Positions 24,340-33,635 of a DNA stretch of 41,682 nt are shown one piece after another. The first letter of the stretch is position 1; each line of letters begins with the position of its first letter. The stretch spans positions 1-41,682 of the forward strand of contig JAJTID010000073.1 of the NCBI GenBank assembly GCA_021300155.1, written 5' to 3'. This DNA comes from Pirellula sp. GTDB taxonomy: Bacteria > Planctomycetota > Planctomycetia > Pirellulales > Pirellulaceae. Both the position numbers and the translations under genes were made by a program. The notes below the pieces were generated by a model, which did not search any database, was not told where the DNA came from, and worked only from the letters and a program-made list of their open reading frames with translations.

Positions 24340-26547
24340 ATGGAAAACGCAAGTAACGACAACGAAACAGCGCTCCCGTTTGCTGCTCGACAAGATCTAG
24401 AATTTACGACGATTAGTTTCCGTGATGAAGAATGTGCGATTGCAAAGGACCCTGTTCGCCTGAAGTACTTTCGGCTCACCCCTGAACAATATCTTCTCCT
24501 GACTCTTCTTCGGGTTCCTCGATCCATCGAGCATCTCAAGCGAGAGATTCAAAGAGCTTTTCCTACCATCCACGTAGACGTTGTCGAAATTCAGAACTTG
24601 CTTCAAGACATGCACGAAAAAGGGCTTGTCGCCACAGCAAGGGTGGGGCAAGGAATACGACTAACCCTAAAGCGTTCAGAACAGTTGCGAAAATCGACAA
24701 TCAAGGTAATTAGCAACCCTTTGTTCATTCGTTTGCCGGGCTGGGACCTCAATCATTTCTTGGGAGTTGTATTGAGCGTTTTTGGATGGCTTTTACATCC
24801 ATGGATGATTCTGCTCACGCTGTTATTCGTTGGAGTGTGTGCTTCCTTTGCAGCCTCGCATTACGGCGAGATCCAAAGACGTCTGCCTGCACTCGAGCAG
24901 TTCTTTTCCGGAGAAAACATTTTCTACTTGTGGATTACGATTGCGATCACCAAATTCGTACACGAGTTGGGGCATGGACTGAGTTGCAGAAAGTTGGGTG
25001 GGGAGTGTCGGGAGATGGGGTTGGTTTTTCTTGTGTTTAGTCCAACGATGTTTTGTGACACCTCGGATTCTTGGCGATTCGACAACAAATGGCATCGAAT
25101 GGCAGTAGGTGCGGCTGGAATGTATTTTGAACTGATCTTGTCTGCAATCTGCGTTGTAATTTGGTGGAATGCTCCGATGGGAGCGATTCAAAACATGTGC
25201 CTGAACATCGCGTTTGTTTCGACCGTTTCCACGCTCATCTTCAACGCGAATCCGCTGCTGAAGTTTGACGGTTACTATATCCTGGCGGATTTCTTGGAAA
25301 TTCCCAACATGCAGACCAAGGCCACGCAAGCACTACGCAATGCGATCGCTTGGGGGTGCCTCGGCATCAAAGTTCCGCAGAGCGCTTTCCTTCCCCGCAC
25401 GGACAGGGGGCTATTTGTGCTCTATGCTATCTCCGCATCCCTTTATCGATGGGTCGTAATGATTGGCATCATGGGTTTCATGTATCAGATTCTGCGTCCC
25501 TATCGTCTGGAAACACTCGGACTGGGTTTGGCATCCATCAGTCTATTCACAGGGTTTGGGACTCAAGGAAAGCAGTGGTATGACATCTTGAGTGCTCCTC
25601 GAAAAACCCCCATGAGCAAGAAAAAGATGACGATTTCCTTGGTCATTCTTGCGGCGTTCCTTGGCTTTATCGCGTTTGTACCAATTCCTTGGTTTATCGA
25701 GGCTCCCTGTTATTCTCAACCTCATTTGGCACAAAACGTTTTCGCTACCGTGCCGGGTATTTTGGAAGAAATCCTGGTTAAGCCTGGTGAGCACGTTGAA
25801 GTCAATCAACCATTGTTGCGGCTAAAGAATGATGATCTTGTTGATCGCGTTCACACGTTGATTTCAGAGCTTGATATCGTGCGTAAGAAACAAGAAGCCG
25901 CCAGGAGCGTTTCCGACGAATCAGCTTCAAGACTTCATGAAGATCGCGAGAAGTCGATACTTGCGGAATTGACAAAAGCCGAAGGTTGGCTGGCCCAAAC
26001 AACAATACTGGCTCCGATCGCTGGACGCATCGTGGAGCCGCCAGTACTCCAAATGCCAAACGAAGAAGATTCGAAAATTCTCGGACGTTGGGCTGGAACC
26101 CCACTGTCGACCAAAAATGTTGGTGCGTTCATTGATGTGCAAACTCATCTCTGCACCATAGCCCCAACCGAGAACTACGAGGTTGTATTGCTTGTAGATC
26201 AAGAAGATGCAAAACAGCTACGATCAAGCCGCGACGTTAGAATTAAAATCTACGGTACTCCCAACGTGGTTATACGAAGCAAGCTAGAAGTGGTTGCCGA
26301 GCGAGCCATTAGGAATTGCCCCCCCGAACTGTACGCTTCATTCGGGGGACCGATTGCAGCCACGCCAACTCCTGACGGACGATTTTTGCTGGATCGAGGT
26401 ATGATCATGGCAAGTGCAAGGATAACGCTTACCGACGAACGACTGCAAACTGGCTTTCGTGGATCCGCTAGAATCATCGTCAGCGAGTACTCCATCGGCA
26501 ATTGGCTATGGAGATGGGCCGTTACTAAAGTGTGGTTTCGACTATAG
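24340..26547 (+). CDS. PqqD-like / M50 (site-2-protease-like) / HlyD fusion protein
   Basis: The product has 735 residues from ATG 24340; an upstream TTG at 24250 is possible but less likely. Residues about 15-110 look like a PqqD-type winged helix, which in other systems binds leader peptides. Then come membrane segments with the zinc site HELGH (208-212) and the second M50 motif NPLLKFDGYY (D at about 310). A last membrane segment near residue 440 leads into a lipoyl/HlyD-like hairpin domain (ATVPGILEEILVKPGEHV) with a central coiled part. Such proteins are annotated as peptidase M50 or putative peptide zinc metalloproteases and sit beside HlyD/TolC genes. It heads a six-gene plus-strand operon. 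It could cleave a substrate, or act as the inner-membrane platform of the exporter; the zinc ligands look intact. Confidence 0.88.
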   Translation: MENASNDNETALPFAARQDLEFTTISFRDEECAIAKDPVRLKYFRLTPEQYLLLTLLRVPRSIEHLKREIQRAFPTIHVDVVEIQNLLQDMHEKGLVATARVGQGIRLTLKRSEQLRKSTIKVISNPLFIRLPGWDLNHFLGVVLSVFGWLLHPWMILLTLLFVGVCASFAASHYGEIQRRLPALEQFFSGENIFYLWITIAITKFVHELGHGLSCRKLGGECREMGLVFLVFSPTMFCDTSDSWRFDNKWHRMAVGAAGMYFELILSAICVVIWWNAPMGAIQNMCLNIAFVSTVSTLIFNANPLLKFDGYYILADFLEIPNMQTKATQALRNAIAWGCLGIKVPQSAFLPRTDRGLFVLYAISASLYRWVVMIGIMGFMYQILRPYRLETLGLGLASISLFTGFGTQGKQWYDILSAPRKTPMSKKKMTISLVILAAFLGFIAFVPIPWFIEAPCYSQPHLAQNVFATVPGILEEILVKPGEHVEVNQPLLRLKNDDLVDRVHTLISELDIVRKKQEAARSVSDESASRLHEDREKSILAELTKAEGWLAQTTILAPIAGRIVEPPVLQMPNEEDSKILGRWAGTPLSTKNVGAFIDVQTHLCTIAPTENYEVVLLVDQEDAKQLRSSRDVRIKIYGTPNVVIRSKLEVVAERAIRNCPPELYASFGGPIAATPTPDGRFLLDRGMIMASARITLTDERLQTGFRGSARIIVSEYSIGNWLWRWAVTKVWFRL

Positions 26548-26552
26548 GATTG

Positions 26553-28421
26553 ATGTGCGACATGCTTAGCTCATATGTGTCGACCATTCTTAAGAAACGT
26601 CAGCGACTTGCGGGTTGCTCCGATGGAGAGCTAGTTCGGTTCGCGAAAAAGCTGAAGTCGTATGCATTGAGTGGAAAGCCGCTCAGTCAGATCATGGTGG
26701 ATACCTACTCACTAGCGAGCGAATCCACTCGTCGCGTAACGGGCAAGTCTCACTACCCGGTTCAGATCCATGCCGCAATTCAAATGTTTCACGGTCGGAT
26801 TGTGGAAATGCAAACCGGGGAGGGTAAGACAATCACTGCGGTGTTGCCAGTTGTGCTACGAGCCTTTGCAGGATTAGGTTGCCATGTCTTGACGGCAAAC
26901 GAGTACCTAGCCACCCGCGACGCAAAACTATTGACGAGCATCTACGAGTTGTTAGGGCTATCTGTTGGCTCAGTGACAACAGACATGGATGATCAAGCAA
27001 GGGAAATCGCGTACGCGAAAGATGTCACCTATACGACGAGCGGAGAAGTCGGGTTTGATTTCTTGAGGGATACCATGAAAAGAGGCACTCCTGATTCTGT
27101 GAACAACAGATCGGAGATGACAAGGCCTGTACATCGCGGTTTCTACTTTGCACTTATCGACGAAGCGGACAGCATTCTCATTGATGACGCAAGAACTCCG
27201 TTGATCATTGGTTCCGAACGATCCGATGAGCAAAACAAGGAAAACCTATGTCGTTGGGCTTGCGATTTTGCTGCCAATCTGAGCCCATCGCAGCATTTTA
27301 TCCTAAATCCGAGACGCCGTACTGCAGATCTTTCGGAGTATGGCTGTCGACAAGTTTTACTTTCAGCAAAACCAAGCGTCCTGGCACAATTCAACAACGA
27401 GGAGATATTCAAACACATCGAACAAGCCATCGTAGCGAAGTACTTTTACTTGAAGGAACGGGACTACATTGTTATGGAGGATGATTCCATAGTGATCGTT
27501 GACGAGGGGTCTGGACGAGTAATGGAAGAACGAAAATGGCAGCAAGGTCTTCACCAAGCCATCGAGGCGAAAGAAAAGGTTCGTTTCTCTCCAGCCAATT
27601 CAACAGCGGCGAGAGTTACATTGCAGAGTCTTTTTCGAAAGTATGATCATCTGACGGGGATGACGGGAACGGCATACCACGCACGCGGTGAGTTGCGAAG
27701 CATTTATAAAATCGGGACACGTGTGGTGCCTACAAATCGGCCGTGTATCCGAGAACAATTACCGACGAGAATGTTCATCGATATCTCGTCAAAGCAAGAT
27801 GCCATCGTTGATTCAATTCGCCAACTGATTGGACTGAATCGTTCTGTATTAATTGGTACACCGTCCGTTGAGGCTTCAGAATCATTGAGCAAGAAGCTTA
27901 CTATGGCGGGAATTCTGCACCAGGTCTTGAATTGTCGATCACATGGACGTGAAGCTGAAATCGTCGCATTGGCGGGTCAAAGCAAAGCGGTTACCATTGC
28001 TACCAATATGGCAGGTCGAGGAACGGACATCTTGTTGGACGATGAAGTGCGTTCCGCGGGTGGGCTGCACGTAATCGCAACAGAAAGACACACATCCGTT
28101 CGCATCGATCGTCAACTCGTGGGGCGTTGTGCTAGACAGGGTGATCCAGGCAGTTTTCAATTTTTCCTAAGCATGGAAGATGAGCTGTTCCGTTCGATGA
28201 AAGCTGACTACCATGCAAAACTGATCGCAAAATGGAAGCGATTGGCTAGGAAGGAAGGTGAACTGCCAGCGAAAACTGAGAGAATACATGTCCAGTTACA
28301 GCGGACGATTGAAAAATTGCATACAAAAAGCAGGAAGGAACTTCTTAAGCATGAAAAACAACGCCTCAAGTCATTCATTCGAATGTCTCTCGATCCTTGC
28401 ATCGAATTGCTGAACGAATAG
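26553..28421 (+). CDS. Short SecA-like ATPase (accessory translocase motor)
   Basis: From ATG 26553 the product has 622 residues; the frame opens at 26532, which would overlap the previous gene, and ATG 26562 is another option. The DEAD motor is complete: MQTGEGKT (Walker A), HVLTANEYLA, LIDEADSILIDDARTPLI (Walker B and following), MTGTA, ATNMAGRGTDI and VGRCARQGDPGSF. It ends in a basic helical region right after the second motor domain. It therefore lacks most of the C-terminal scaffold/wing region and the zinc-binding tail of housekeeping SecA, which is usually 830-1100 residues. The key ATPase residues are present, so it should be active. A SecA2-type dedicated role for the giant proteins of this locus is inferred from the operon. 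Confidence 0.88.
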   Translation: MCDMLSSYVSTILKKRQRLAGCSDGELVRFAKKLKSYALSGKPLSQIMVDTYSLASESTRRVTGKSHYPVQIHAAIQMFHGRIVEMQTGEGKTITAVLPVVLRAFAGLGCHVLTANEYLATRDAKLLTSIYELLGLSVGSVTTDMDDQAREIAYAKDVTYTTSGEVGFDFLRDTMKRGTPDSVNNRSEMTRPVHRGFYFALIDEADSILIDDARTPLIIGSERSDEQNKENLCRWACDFAANLSPSQHFILNPRRRTADLSEYGCRQVLLSAKPSVLAQFNNEEIFKHIEQAIVAKYFYLKERDYIVMEDDSIVIVDEGSGRVMEERKWQQGLHQAIEAKEKVRFSPANSTAARVTLQSLFRKYDHLTGMTGTAYHARGELRSIYKIGTRVVPTNRPCIREQLPTRMFIDISSKQDAIVDSIRQLIGLNRSVLIGTPSVEASESLSKKLTMAGILHQVLNCRSHGREAEIVALAGQSKAVTIATNMAGRGTDILLDDEVRSAGGLHVIATERHTSVRIDRQLVGRCARQGDPGSFQFFLSMEDELFRSMKADYHAKLIAKWKRLARKEGELPAKTERIHVQLQRTIEKLHTKSRKELLKHEKQRLKSFIRMSLDPCIELLNE

Positions 28422-28496
28422 ATGACTCGGCAGCATCGTTAGATTATCCTACCCTAGGTACTCTAAAATCCCGCATCGCCCACTCAAAGATCTCAA

Positions 28497-30485
28497 GTGA
28501 TATTCTCCTTCGAGCAGTTGATTTCGGACCTCGATTCGATCGGTACAGACTTCAGTTCCTATCGAGGCGATTTCGACGTCCTTTTGCGAAAACTCGTGGA
28601 ATGTGCCTGCGGTCATCTCTCTAGTATAGCGATTGTTGTCTGGACAATTGAAGAAGGCGAGGCTCCTGCTGTCAGGCTAGATATCGGGCTAGATCAGTTC
28701 GCGCAGAACGGTCACTTCAGGGTCAATTCCACGCACCACGATCAATTGGTGAGTTGCTCGGAAAGCGGTGAGATCGCGACAGAACATATAGGGCAAGTCG
28801 TGACCGGATTGAATCTAATAGGTCGTATCTTTCCTTTTTCCGCTGGGACAAAGCGATTGATTCTCGAGATATTGTGCGACGATTCTTTTTTCAAGCACTC
28901 TCGCTCCTCGATTGACGCAGTTGGGCAAAAAATTTGCGATGTTGTCGATCTTCATTCGAAGAAGGCGGTAGAGCCGAGTTCTTCTGCCGAATCACAAGCG
29001 GCGATTAACAACAAACAGCTCGATCGATTTTTGCAGTTGCTCTATGAGCAGTTGAGTACCAGTAGAGTGGCTGCAGTTTCGGCAACAGATGGTCGAATCT
29101 TGGCAGGTTGTGATCGTCTGAGTGTCGTTTTGTTCCGTGGTAGCGGATGTAAGCTGCTTGCGATTAGCCACGTTGAAACGATTCAGAGGCGTGCTGGTTT
29201 GTCCAAAGCGATGCGAAAGCTTGCGAACTTGTCGAGGTGGTTACCTCAAAAGTTGATTTTGCAGGGCGGAGATGCAAATTGTCCAGACAATATGCTGGAC
29301 GCCTTTGCGGACTTCATCGCGGAGAGTCGCTCGCAATGCGTGGCGTTGATTCCTTTGGTCCCAAGTGATGAACATGAGAGAACCAAACATGAAATGGCGC
29401 ATCGAAAGATTCCCAAAAAGAAGTCGATTGGTTTGTTGTTGGTCGAACAGTTTACCGGAAGCCAAGACTTCCATTCTTGTGTGGAACGAGCCGAACTACT
29501 TCGTCCTCATATCGCGTCGGCGTTAAAGAATGCGAATTCATATGAATCTGTTCTGTTTTTGCCAATCTGGAGATGGATAGGTACGAAAATTCGATGGCTA
29601 TTGGGGTACCCCAAAATAGCAATCGCCTCCGTGATAGCGGTTTTGGTGGCTACAGGTATCTGCTTAGCGTTTGTGCCTGCTACTTATCGGGTACACGCGG
29701 AGGGGCGAGCGATGCCTGAGATTCAACATGAGATATATGCCAAGGCTGATGGAATCGTTAAAGAAGTCCTGGTCGTTGGCGGTGGGCGCGTGAAGAAAGG
29801 ACAAACGCTTCTGACTCTCGACAACAAAGAATTAGAATTAGACTTGGTTGCTAGCAAGAACAAAATTGTCGAATTGTCCTCACAGGTCGAATCGCTGGGA
29901 GTAAAACTGCAAGGCGCATTACAACTTGGCGACCGCGAACAGGAGCTTGCGATTGAAGGTGAAAGAGCGGCAGCGTCCATTGAACTTTCTGGGACAGAGA
30001 CACGTGTCAGAATTTTGGAAGAGAGAATTAGCCGGTTGGTTGTCGTGTCGGAGTTTGATGGAGTAGTTGCAACGTTTCAGCCAGAGGAGTACTTGACAGG
30101 CCGTCCCGTGAAGCAAGGAGACCTTTTGCTTGAAGTGATGGAGGACGAAGGTCCATGGCGTCTAGAACTGAACATTTCTGAATACCGAATGGGACACGTT
30201 CTAAAGAGTCTAGAAAAATATGAGTCCCTGAAGGTTCGGTACATTGCTATGACCGAAGTTTCTCAGCCAAAATATGCTATGCTCTCGTCGGTTGCCACGC
30301 GCGCAGATCACAACGAGAGACTTGGAGCTTATGTTCGCGCATATGCAAAGATCGATCGATCAGAAGTGCCCGACCAACGCATTGGTGCTGAAGTTTCAGC
30401 AAAGATTCGCTGCCCTGACTACAGTCTTTTTTATAGTCTATGCGGCGACGTTGTTGAATTTGTAGAACGAAACGTGTGGTGGTAA
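28497..30485 (+). CDS. GAF-like sensor / HlyD membrane-fusion protein
   Basis: The 662-residue product starts at GTG 28497; an upstream in-frame ATG is blocked by a stop. The N-terminal half (1-350) looks like two GAF-type or related cytoplasmic domains, seen for example in IGLLLVEQFTG and LRPHIASALKN. One membrane segment follows at about 372-392 (IAIASVIAVLVATGICLAFV). Outside it is a HlyD-type adaptor: lipoyl half HEIYAKADGIVKEVLV, a helical hairpin with ELELDLVASKNKIVEL, and lipoyl half two VVVSEFDGVVATF. It would bridge the inner membrane to TolC while sensing a cytoplasmic signal. It lies 75 bp after the SecA-like gene and 54 bp before the next gene. Confidence 0.85.
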   Translation: MIFSFEQLISDLDSIGTDFSSYRGDFDVLLRKLVECACGHLSSIAIVVWTIEEGEAPAVRLDIGLDQFAQNGHFRVNSTHHDQLVSCSESGEIATEHIGQVVTGLNLIGRIFPFSAGTKRLILEILCDDSFFKHSRSSIDAVGQKICDVVDLHSKKAVEPSSSAESQAAINNKQLDRFLQLLYEQLSTSRVAAVSATDGRILAGCDRLSVVLFRGSGCKLLAISHVETIQRRAGLSKAMRKLANLSRWLPQKLILQGGDANCPDNMLDAFADFIAESRSQCVALIPLVPSDEHERTKHEMAHRKIPKKKSIGLLLVEQFTGSQDFHSCVERAELLRPHIASALKNANSYESVLFLPIWRWIGTKIRWLLGYPKIAIASVIAVLVATGICLAFVPATYRVHAEGRAMPEIQHEIYAKADGIVKEVLVVGGGRVKKGQTLLTLDNKELELDLVASKNKIVELSSQVESLGVKLQGALQLGDREQELAIEGERAAASIELSGTETRVRILEERISRLVVVSEFDGVVATFQPEEYLTGRPVKQGDLLLEVMEDEGPWRLELNISEYRMGHVLKSLEKYESLKVRYIAMTEVSQPKYAMLSSVATRADHNERLGAYVRAYAKIDRSEVPDQRIGAEVSAKIRCPDYSLFYSLCGDVVEFVERNVWW

Positions 30486-30539
30486 CGATAGCGAAATGGT
30501 GACCCAAATACTTCTTTAGGAAAGCAGGCTTTCGTCTAG

Positions 30540-32531
30540 ATGGAAACAAATCTTTTGCTGGGATTGGGAGCTGGCCAATGTGGCTTTGGCGCTTTAAAGG
30601 AGCTCATTGCGCGTCAGCCTCAGACGGTGGCAACGATCGAAGATGCTCCAATTTTGCCCTGGGTTACCGATGACAAGGAGCGGCGAATCCGCGAACGCCT
30701 GTTGCGACTTCGCAATTCGGCGTCGGGAGCGAGACTGCGCTGCGATATTGCTGCATTCTACTTGCCGTTCGTTCCGTTGGTTTTGGAAACTGACCCAAGT
30801 GTTAGAATGCTGTGCCTCCGTGCATCCGTTGAGACCGTTGTGAAAGGGTTCGAGTCACAACTGGATAGTGTTGCTCGTGTGCCGACAAACAACTGGTCGG
30901 AGATTCTGCCAACCGGATGGTTCCGTGACCCAATTTGGTCCCGCTCTTTTCCGAAATACAATACGCCGTCGCGATCCGAGGCCATTGCACTCTATGTGAA
31001 TGAGTATTACGAACAGGCAGAGAAGTTTGCGATCAATCACCCTGAAAATTTCTTGTTAGTCGATGACCATCAATTGAGCGATGAGAATACTGTCAAAAGA
31101 ATCCTCGAATTTGTGCAGATCCCGTCAACGCTGCAAAATTTGTGGATGTGCCCACCTGATAGACTTCATCCGAAGGCCGGAATTGCACGAAAGTATAGCG
31201 ACGATCCTATGGACCCTCGCAAATGTGTTGTGTTGGTGCCTTTTGGCATGTTCATTCATCAAGAATGCGACTATGCGCTCAAAGAACTGGAACGAAGAGG
31301 TTACGAGGTTCGTCGTGTCGGAGGCTATGCAGCGATCGATCAGGGAAGAAATCAGATGGCCACAGATGCGTTGCTAAACGGGTTTGAAGAGACTTTTTGG
31401 ATTGATTCCGATGTTGGTTTCCATCCTGACGACGTTGAGAAAGTCAGAAGGCATAACCTGCCAATCGTTTGTGGTATTTATCCACAAAAAGGTAAGCGTG
31501 CATTAGCTTGTCATGTGGCGCCAACGATGCCAGCGGTAACGTTCGGAAAAGAAGGGGCATTGATTGAGATCCTATATGCTGGTGCGGGATTCTTGAATAT
31601 ACGCCGCGCGGCATATCAGAAGGTTCAGGACGATTTAAATCTTCGCGTTTGCAATGAACGATTTGGTGCGCCAATGATTCCTTTCTTTCAGCCCATGATT
31701 AGGGAGATCGAAGAAGCCCATTGGTATTTGGCAGAAGACTATGCTTTTTGCGAACGGGCTAGAAGTTGCGGATTGGTTACTTACGCTGATACCTCGGTAC
31801 GGTTATGGCACATCGGAAACTATCGATACGGATGGGAGGACGCAGGCATGGATCGTCCTCGATTTAATAGCTTCACGATGAATTTTAAGGACACCAAGAC
31901 GCCTCGCACGGAAACTTCGCAAAACGACAAAAGTACTTTAATGAACTTTGCTGCAAGGTATCCTTGGCCAGAAACGCGGCCTGAGGATATAGCGGCAGCC
32001 GATCGAATTTGGATTCTGCCCTCGGTGCGCCAAGCATTGGCAGATACCGTAAAAGTTGACGACACTTGTGTTGTGGAGTTGGGGTGTTGGATAGGACGAA
32101 CCAGCAGGCTGATTTCTGAATTGGCTGGACATTCAAAGATCATTTGCCTTGATCCATGGAAAGGATATCCGTTTGCCCAGAAAGACCCAGAAACGGAATC
32201 ACTCGAATCAAACCTATTCGAGAAGTTTGTTCACGAGAATTGGGACATGCAAAACAGGATAATACCTGTACGCAAGGAGTTTATGGATGGGCTTATAGAA
32301 ATTGCAGACAGCGGTGTTCAACCAGATGTGTTGTTCTTTAATGCAATTTCTGATTGTCCCGAGCTCTTGGTTGCGATTAAAGCGGCGATTGATTTGTTTC
32401 CACGAGCCACGCTTGTCGGACATTGCTTCGATCGACCTCCAATTGCTCAAGAGCTTGAGAGTCTTCGCGAACAAAGGAAATTTCGGCTGGATACACTTTC
32501 GACAGCCTGGAGAATTTGGCCCCGCAGTTAA
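30540..32531 (+). CDS. Three-part enzyme: sulfotransferase-like, glycosyltransferase, methyltransferase
   Basis: The 663-residue product begins METNLLLGLGAGQCGFGALKEL, whose glycine-rich turn resembles the PAPS-binding loop of sulfotransferases (residues 1-225). Residues 230-460 resemble a GT-A glycosyltransferase, with the metal-binding motif DSD at 289-291, then GAGFLNIRRAAY and EDYAFCERARSCG. Residues 480-663 look like a class I SAM-dependent methyltransferase (VVELGCWIGRTSRLI, then IICLDPWKG). Three modifying activities in one chain suggest ordered decoration of one glycan. No signal peptide or membrane segment is seen, so it acts in the cytoplasm. It lies 54 bp behind the exporter genes and 12 bp ahead of the next glycosyltransferase. 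The sulfotransferase part is the least certain. Confidence 0.75.
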   Translation: METNLLLGLGAGQCGFGALKELIARQPQTVATIEDAPILPWVTDDKERRIRERLLRLRNSASGARLRCDIAAFYLPFVPLVLETDPSVRMLCLRASVETVVKGFESQLDSVARVPTNNWSEILPTGWFRDPIWSRSFPKYNTPSRSEAIALYVNEYYEQAEKFAINHPENFLLVDDHQLSDENTVKRILEFVQIPSTLQNLWMCPPDRLHPKAGIARKYSDDPMDPRKCVVLVPFGMFIHQECDYALKELERRGYEVRRVGGYAAIDQGRNQMATDALLNGFEETFWIDSDVGFHPDDVEKVRRHNLPIVCGIYPQKGKRALACHVAPTMPAVTFGKEGALIEILYAGAGFLNIRRAAYQKVQDDLNLRVCNERFGAPMIPFFQPMIREIEEAHWYLAEDYAFCERARSCGLVTYADTSVRLWHIGNYRYGWEDAGMDRPRFNSFTMNFKDTKTPRTETSQNDKSTLMNFAARYPWPETRPEDIAAADRIWILPSVRQALADTVKVDDTCVVELGCWIGRTSRLISELAGHSKIICLDPWKGYPFAQKDPETESLESNLFEKFVHENWDMQNRIIPVRKEFMDGLIEIADSGVQPDVLFFNAISDCPELLVAIKAAIDLFPRATLVGHCFDRPPIAQELESLREQRKFRLDTLSTAWRIWPRS

Positions 32532-32543
32532 AGAGCCAGCACC

Positions 32544-33554
32544 ATGAGAATTGTTCACCGATTTTACGACTTGTTCGTCGGCGGAGCAGAAGTTGTTGTA
32601 TTGAATACGGTAAAGGCGCTTCCTGACCACGAACATGTATTGCTCTTTTCAAGAGCCGCAAAGAGCTGGATTTCTGAAGAGTTGTCAGAATTGCAGAACG
32701 TGTCTTTGTTGCAAGTCGAGCCCGGCAAAGAGACAGGGATGATTGGCAGCCAGAATGCCGATCTGAATTGTTTCCATTACTATCCGCCAATGAGTGAGTC
32801 CGACTTTCGAGATCTGCCACCTCGTGTCTTGAATCGGTCGCTGATAATCAACCATTGGTTCAAAGAGGTTCCCCTCGTACATGGTATGAGGTATATCTTT
32901 CTTTCCAAAGAGTCGAGAGCTCGAACAGGTGCGAGTGTACCTAACAGGCTAAGTCGAGTCTTGATCAACCCTGTCGCCGAAAAGTTCTTTCGAGTTCAAA
33001 GACAAGAAATCCCGTTTTCTGTGGGAAGACACTCTCGCGATGCCGAATTCAAGTTTCCTACTGATTTTTTCGGATTGCACGAGTCGATTCGTATCGGCGA
33101 TCTTAATGCGATGATATTAGGAGCCCCAATCGAAATGCAGCAGTACGTCAAAACAAACTTGTTTCGATTGAAGAACAACTATCTCTTGCTCGGATTTGGA
33201 TCGATGAGAGTTCCCGACTTTCTCAAATTTCCACAAATATACTTGTATCAGACGCGGGAGGACTTTGCCGAAACATGTCCAATGAATATTCTCGAAGCAA
33301 TGGCTGCTGGCATCCCCGTCGTTGCGGAATCCAAAGGTGGTATTTGTAGTCTCTTGACCCACAACGAGACAGGAATTTTGTGCACTTCTACGGACCAGTA
33401 CGTCGATTCTTGCCACCTTCTTTTTGATAGTGCTCAAGAGAGGAGACGCATCGGTGATGCCGCGCAGCAATGGGCTAGAGAGAATGCTTCGCTTGAGCGG
33501 TTCGGTGAGCATTTTTTGCAGGCGACGAGCCAGCTCCTATCAATCGCGATCTGA
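32544..33554 (+). CDS. Glycosyltransferase family 4 (GT-B) protein
   Basis: The 336-residue product starts MRIVHRFYDLFVGGAEVVVLN, where GGAE is the typical N-terminal loop of GT4 enzymes. The C-terminal half carries the donor-binding segment CPMNILEAMAAGIPVVAESKGGI and HNETGILC. Only 12 bp separate it from the previous gene, so the two are co-transcribed. It is somewhat shorter than the usual 360-400 residues, with a compressed middle part. It would transfer a nucleotide-activated sugar in the cytoplasm. The acceptor is unknown; the Ser/Thr/Asn-rich giant proteins of the locus are candidates. Confidence 0.85.
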   Translation: MRIVHRFYDLFVGGAEVVVLNTVKALPDHEHVLLFSRAAKSWISEELSELQNVSLLQVEPGKETGMIGSQNADLNCFHYYPPMSESDFRDLPPRVLNRSLIINHWFKEVPLVHGMRYIFLSKESRARTGASVPNRLSRVLINPVAEKFFRVQRQEIPFSVGRHSRDAEFKFPTDFFGLHESIRIGDLNAMILGAPIEMQQYVKTNLFRLKNNYLLLGFGSMRVPDFLKFPQIYLYQTREDFAETCPMNILEAMAAGIPVVAESKGGICSLLTHNETGILCTSTDQYVDSCHLLFDSAQERRRIGDAAQQWARENASLERFGEHFLQATSQLLSIAI

Positions 33555-33635
33555 AAATGGAATGCACATTTGACTTTCTTTCGAGGTTCGCTTCAGAAAT
33601 TCCCCCCATTAGCCCATTAAAGGAGTGCTTGAACG

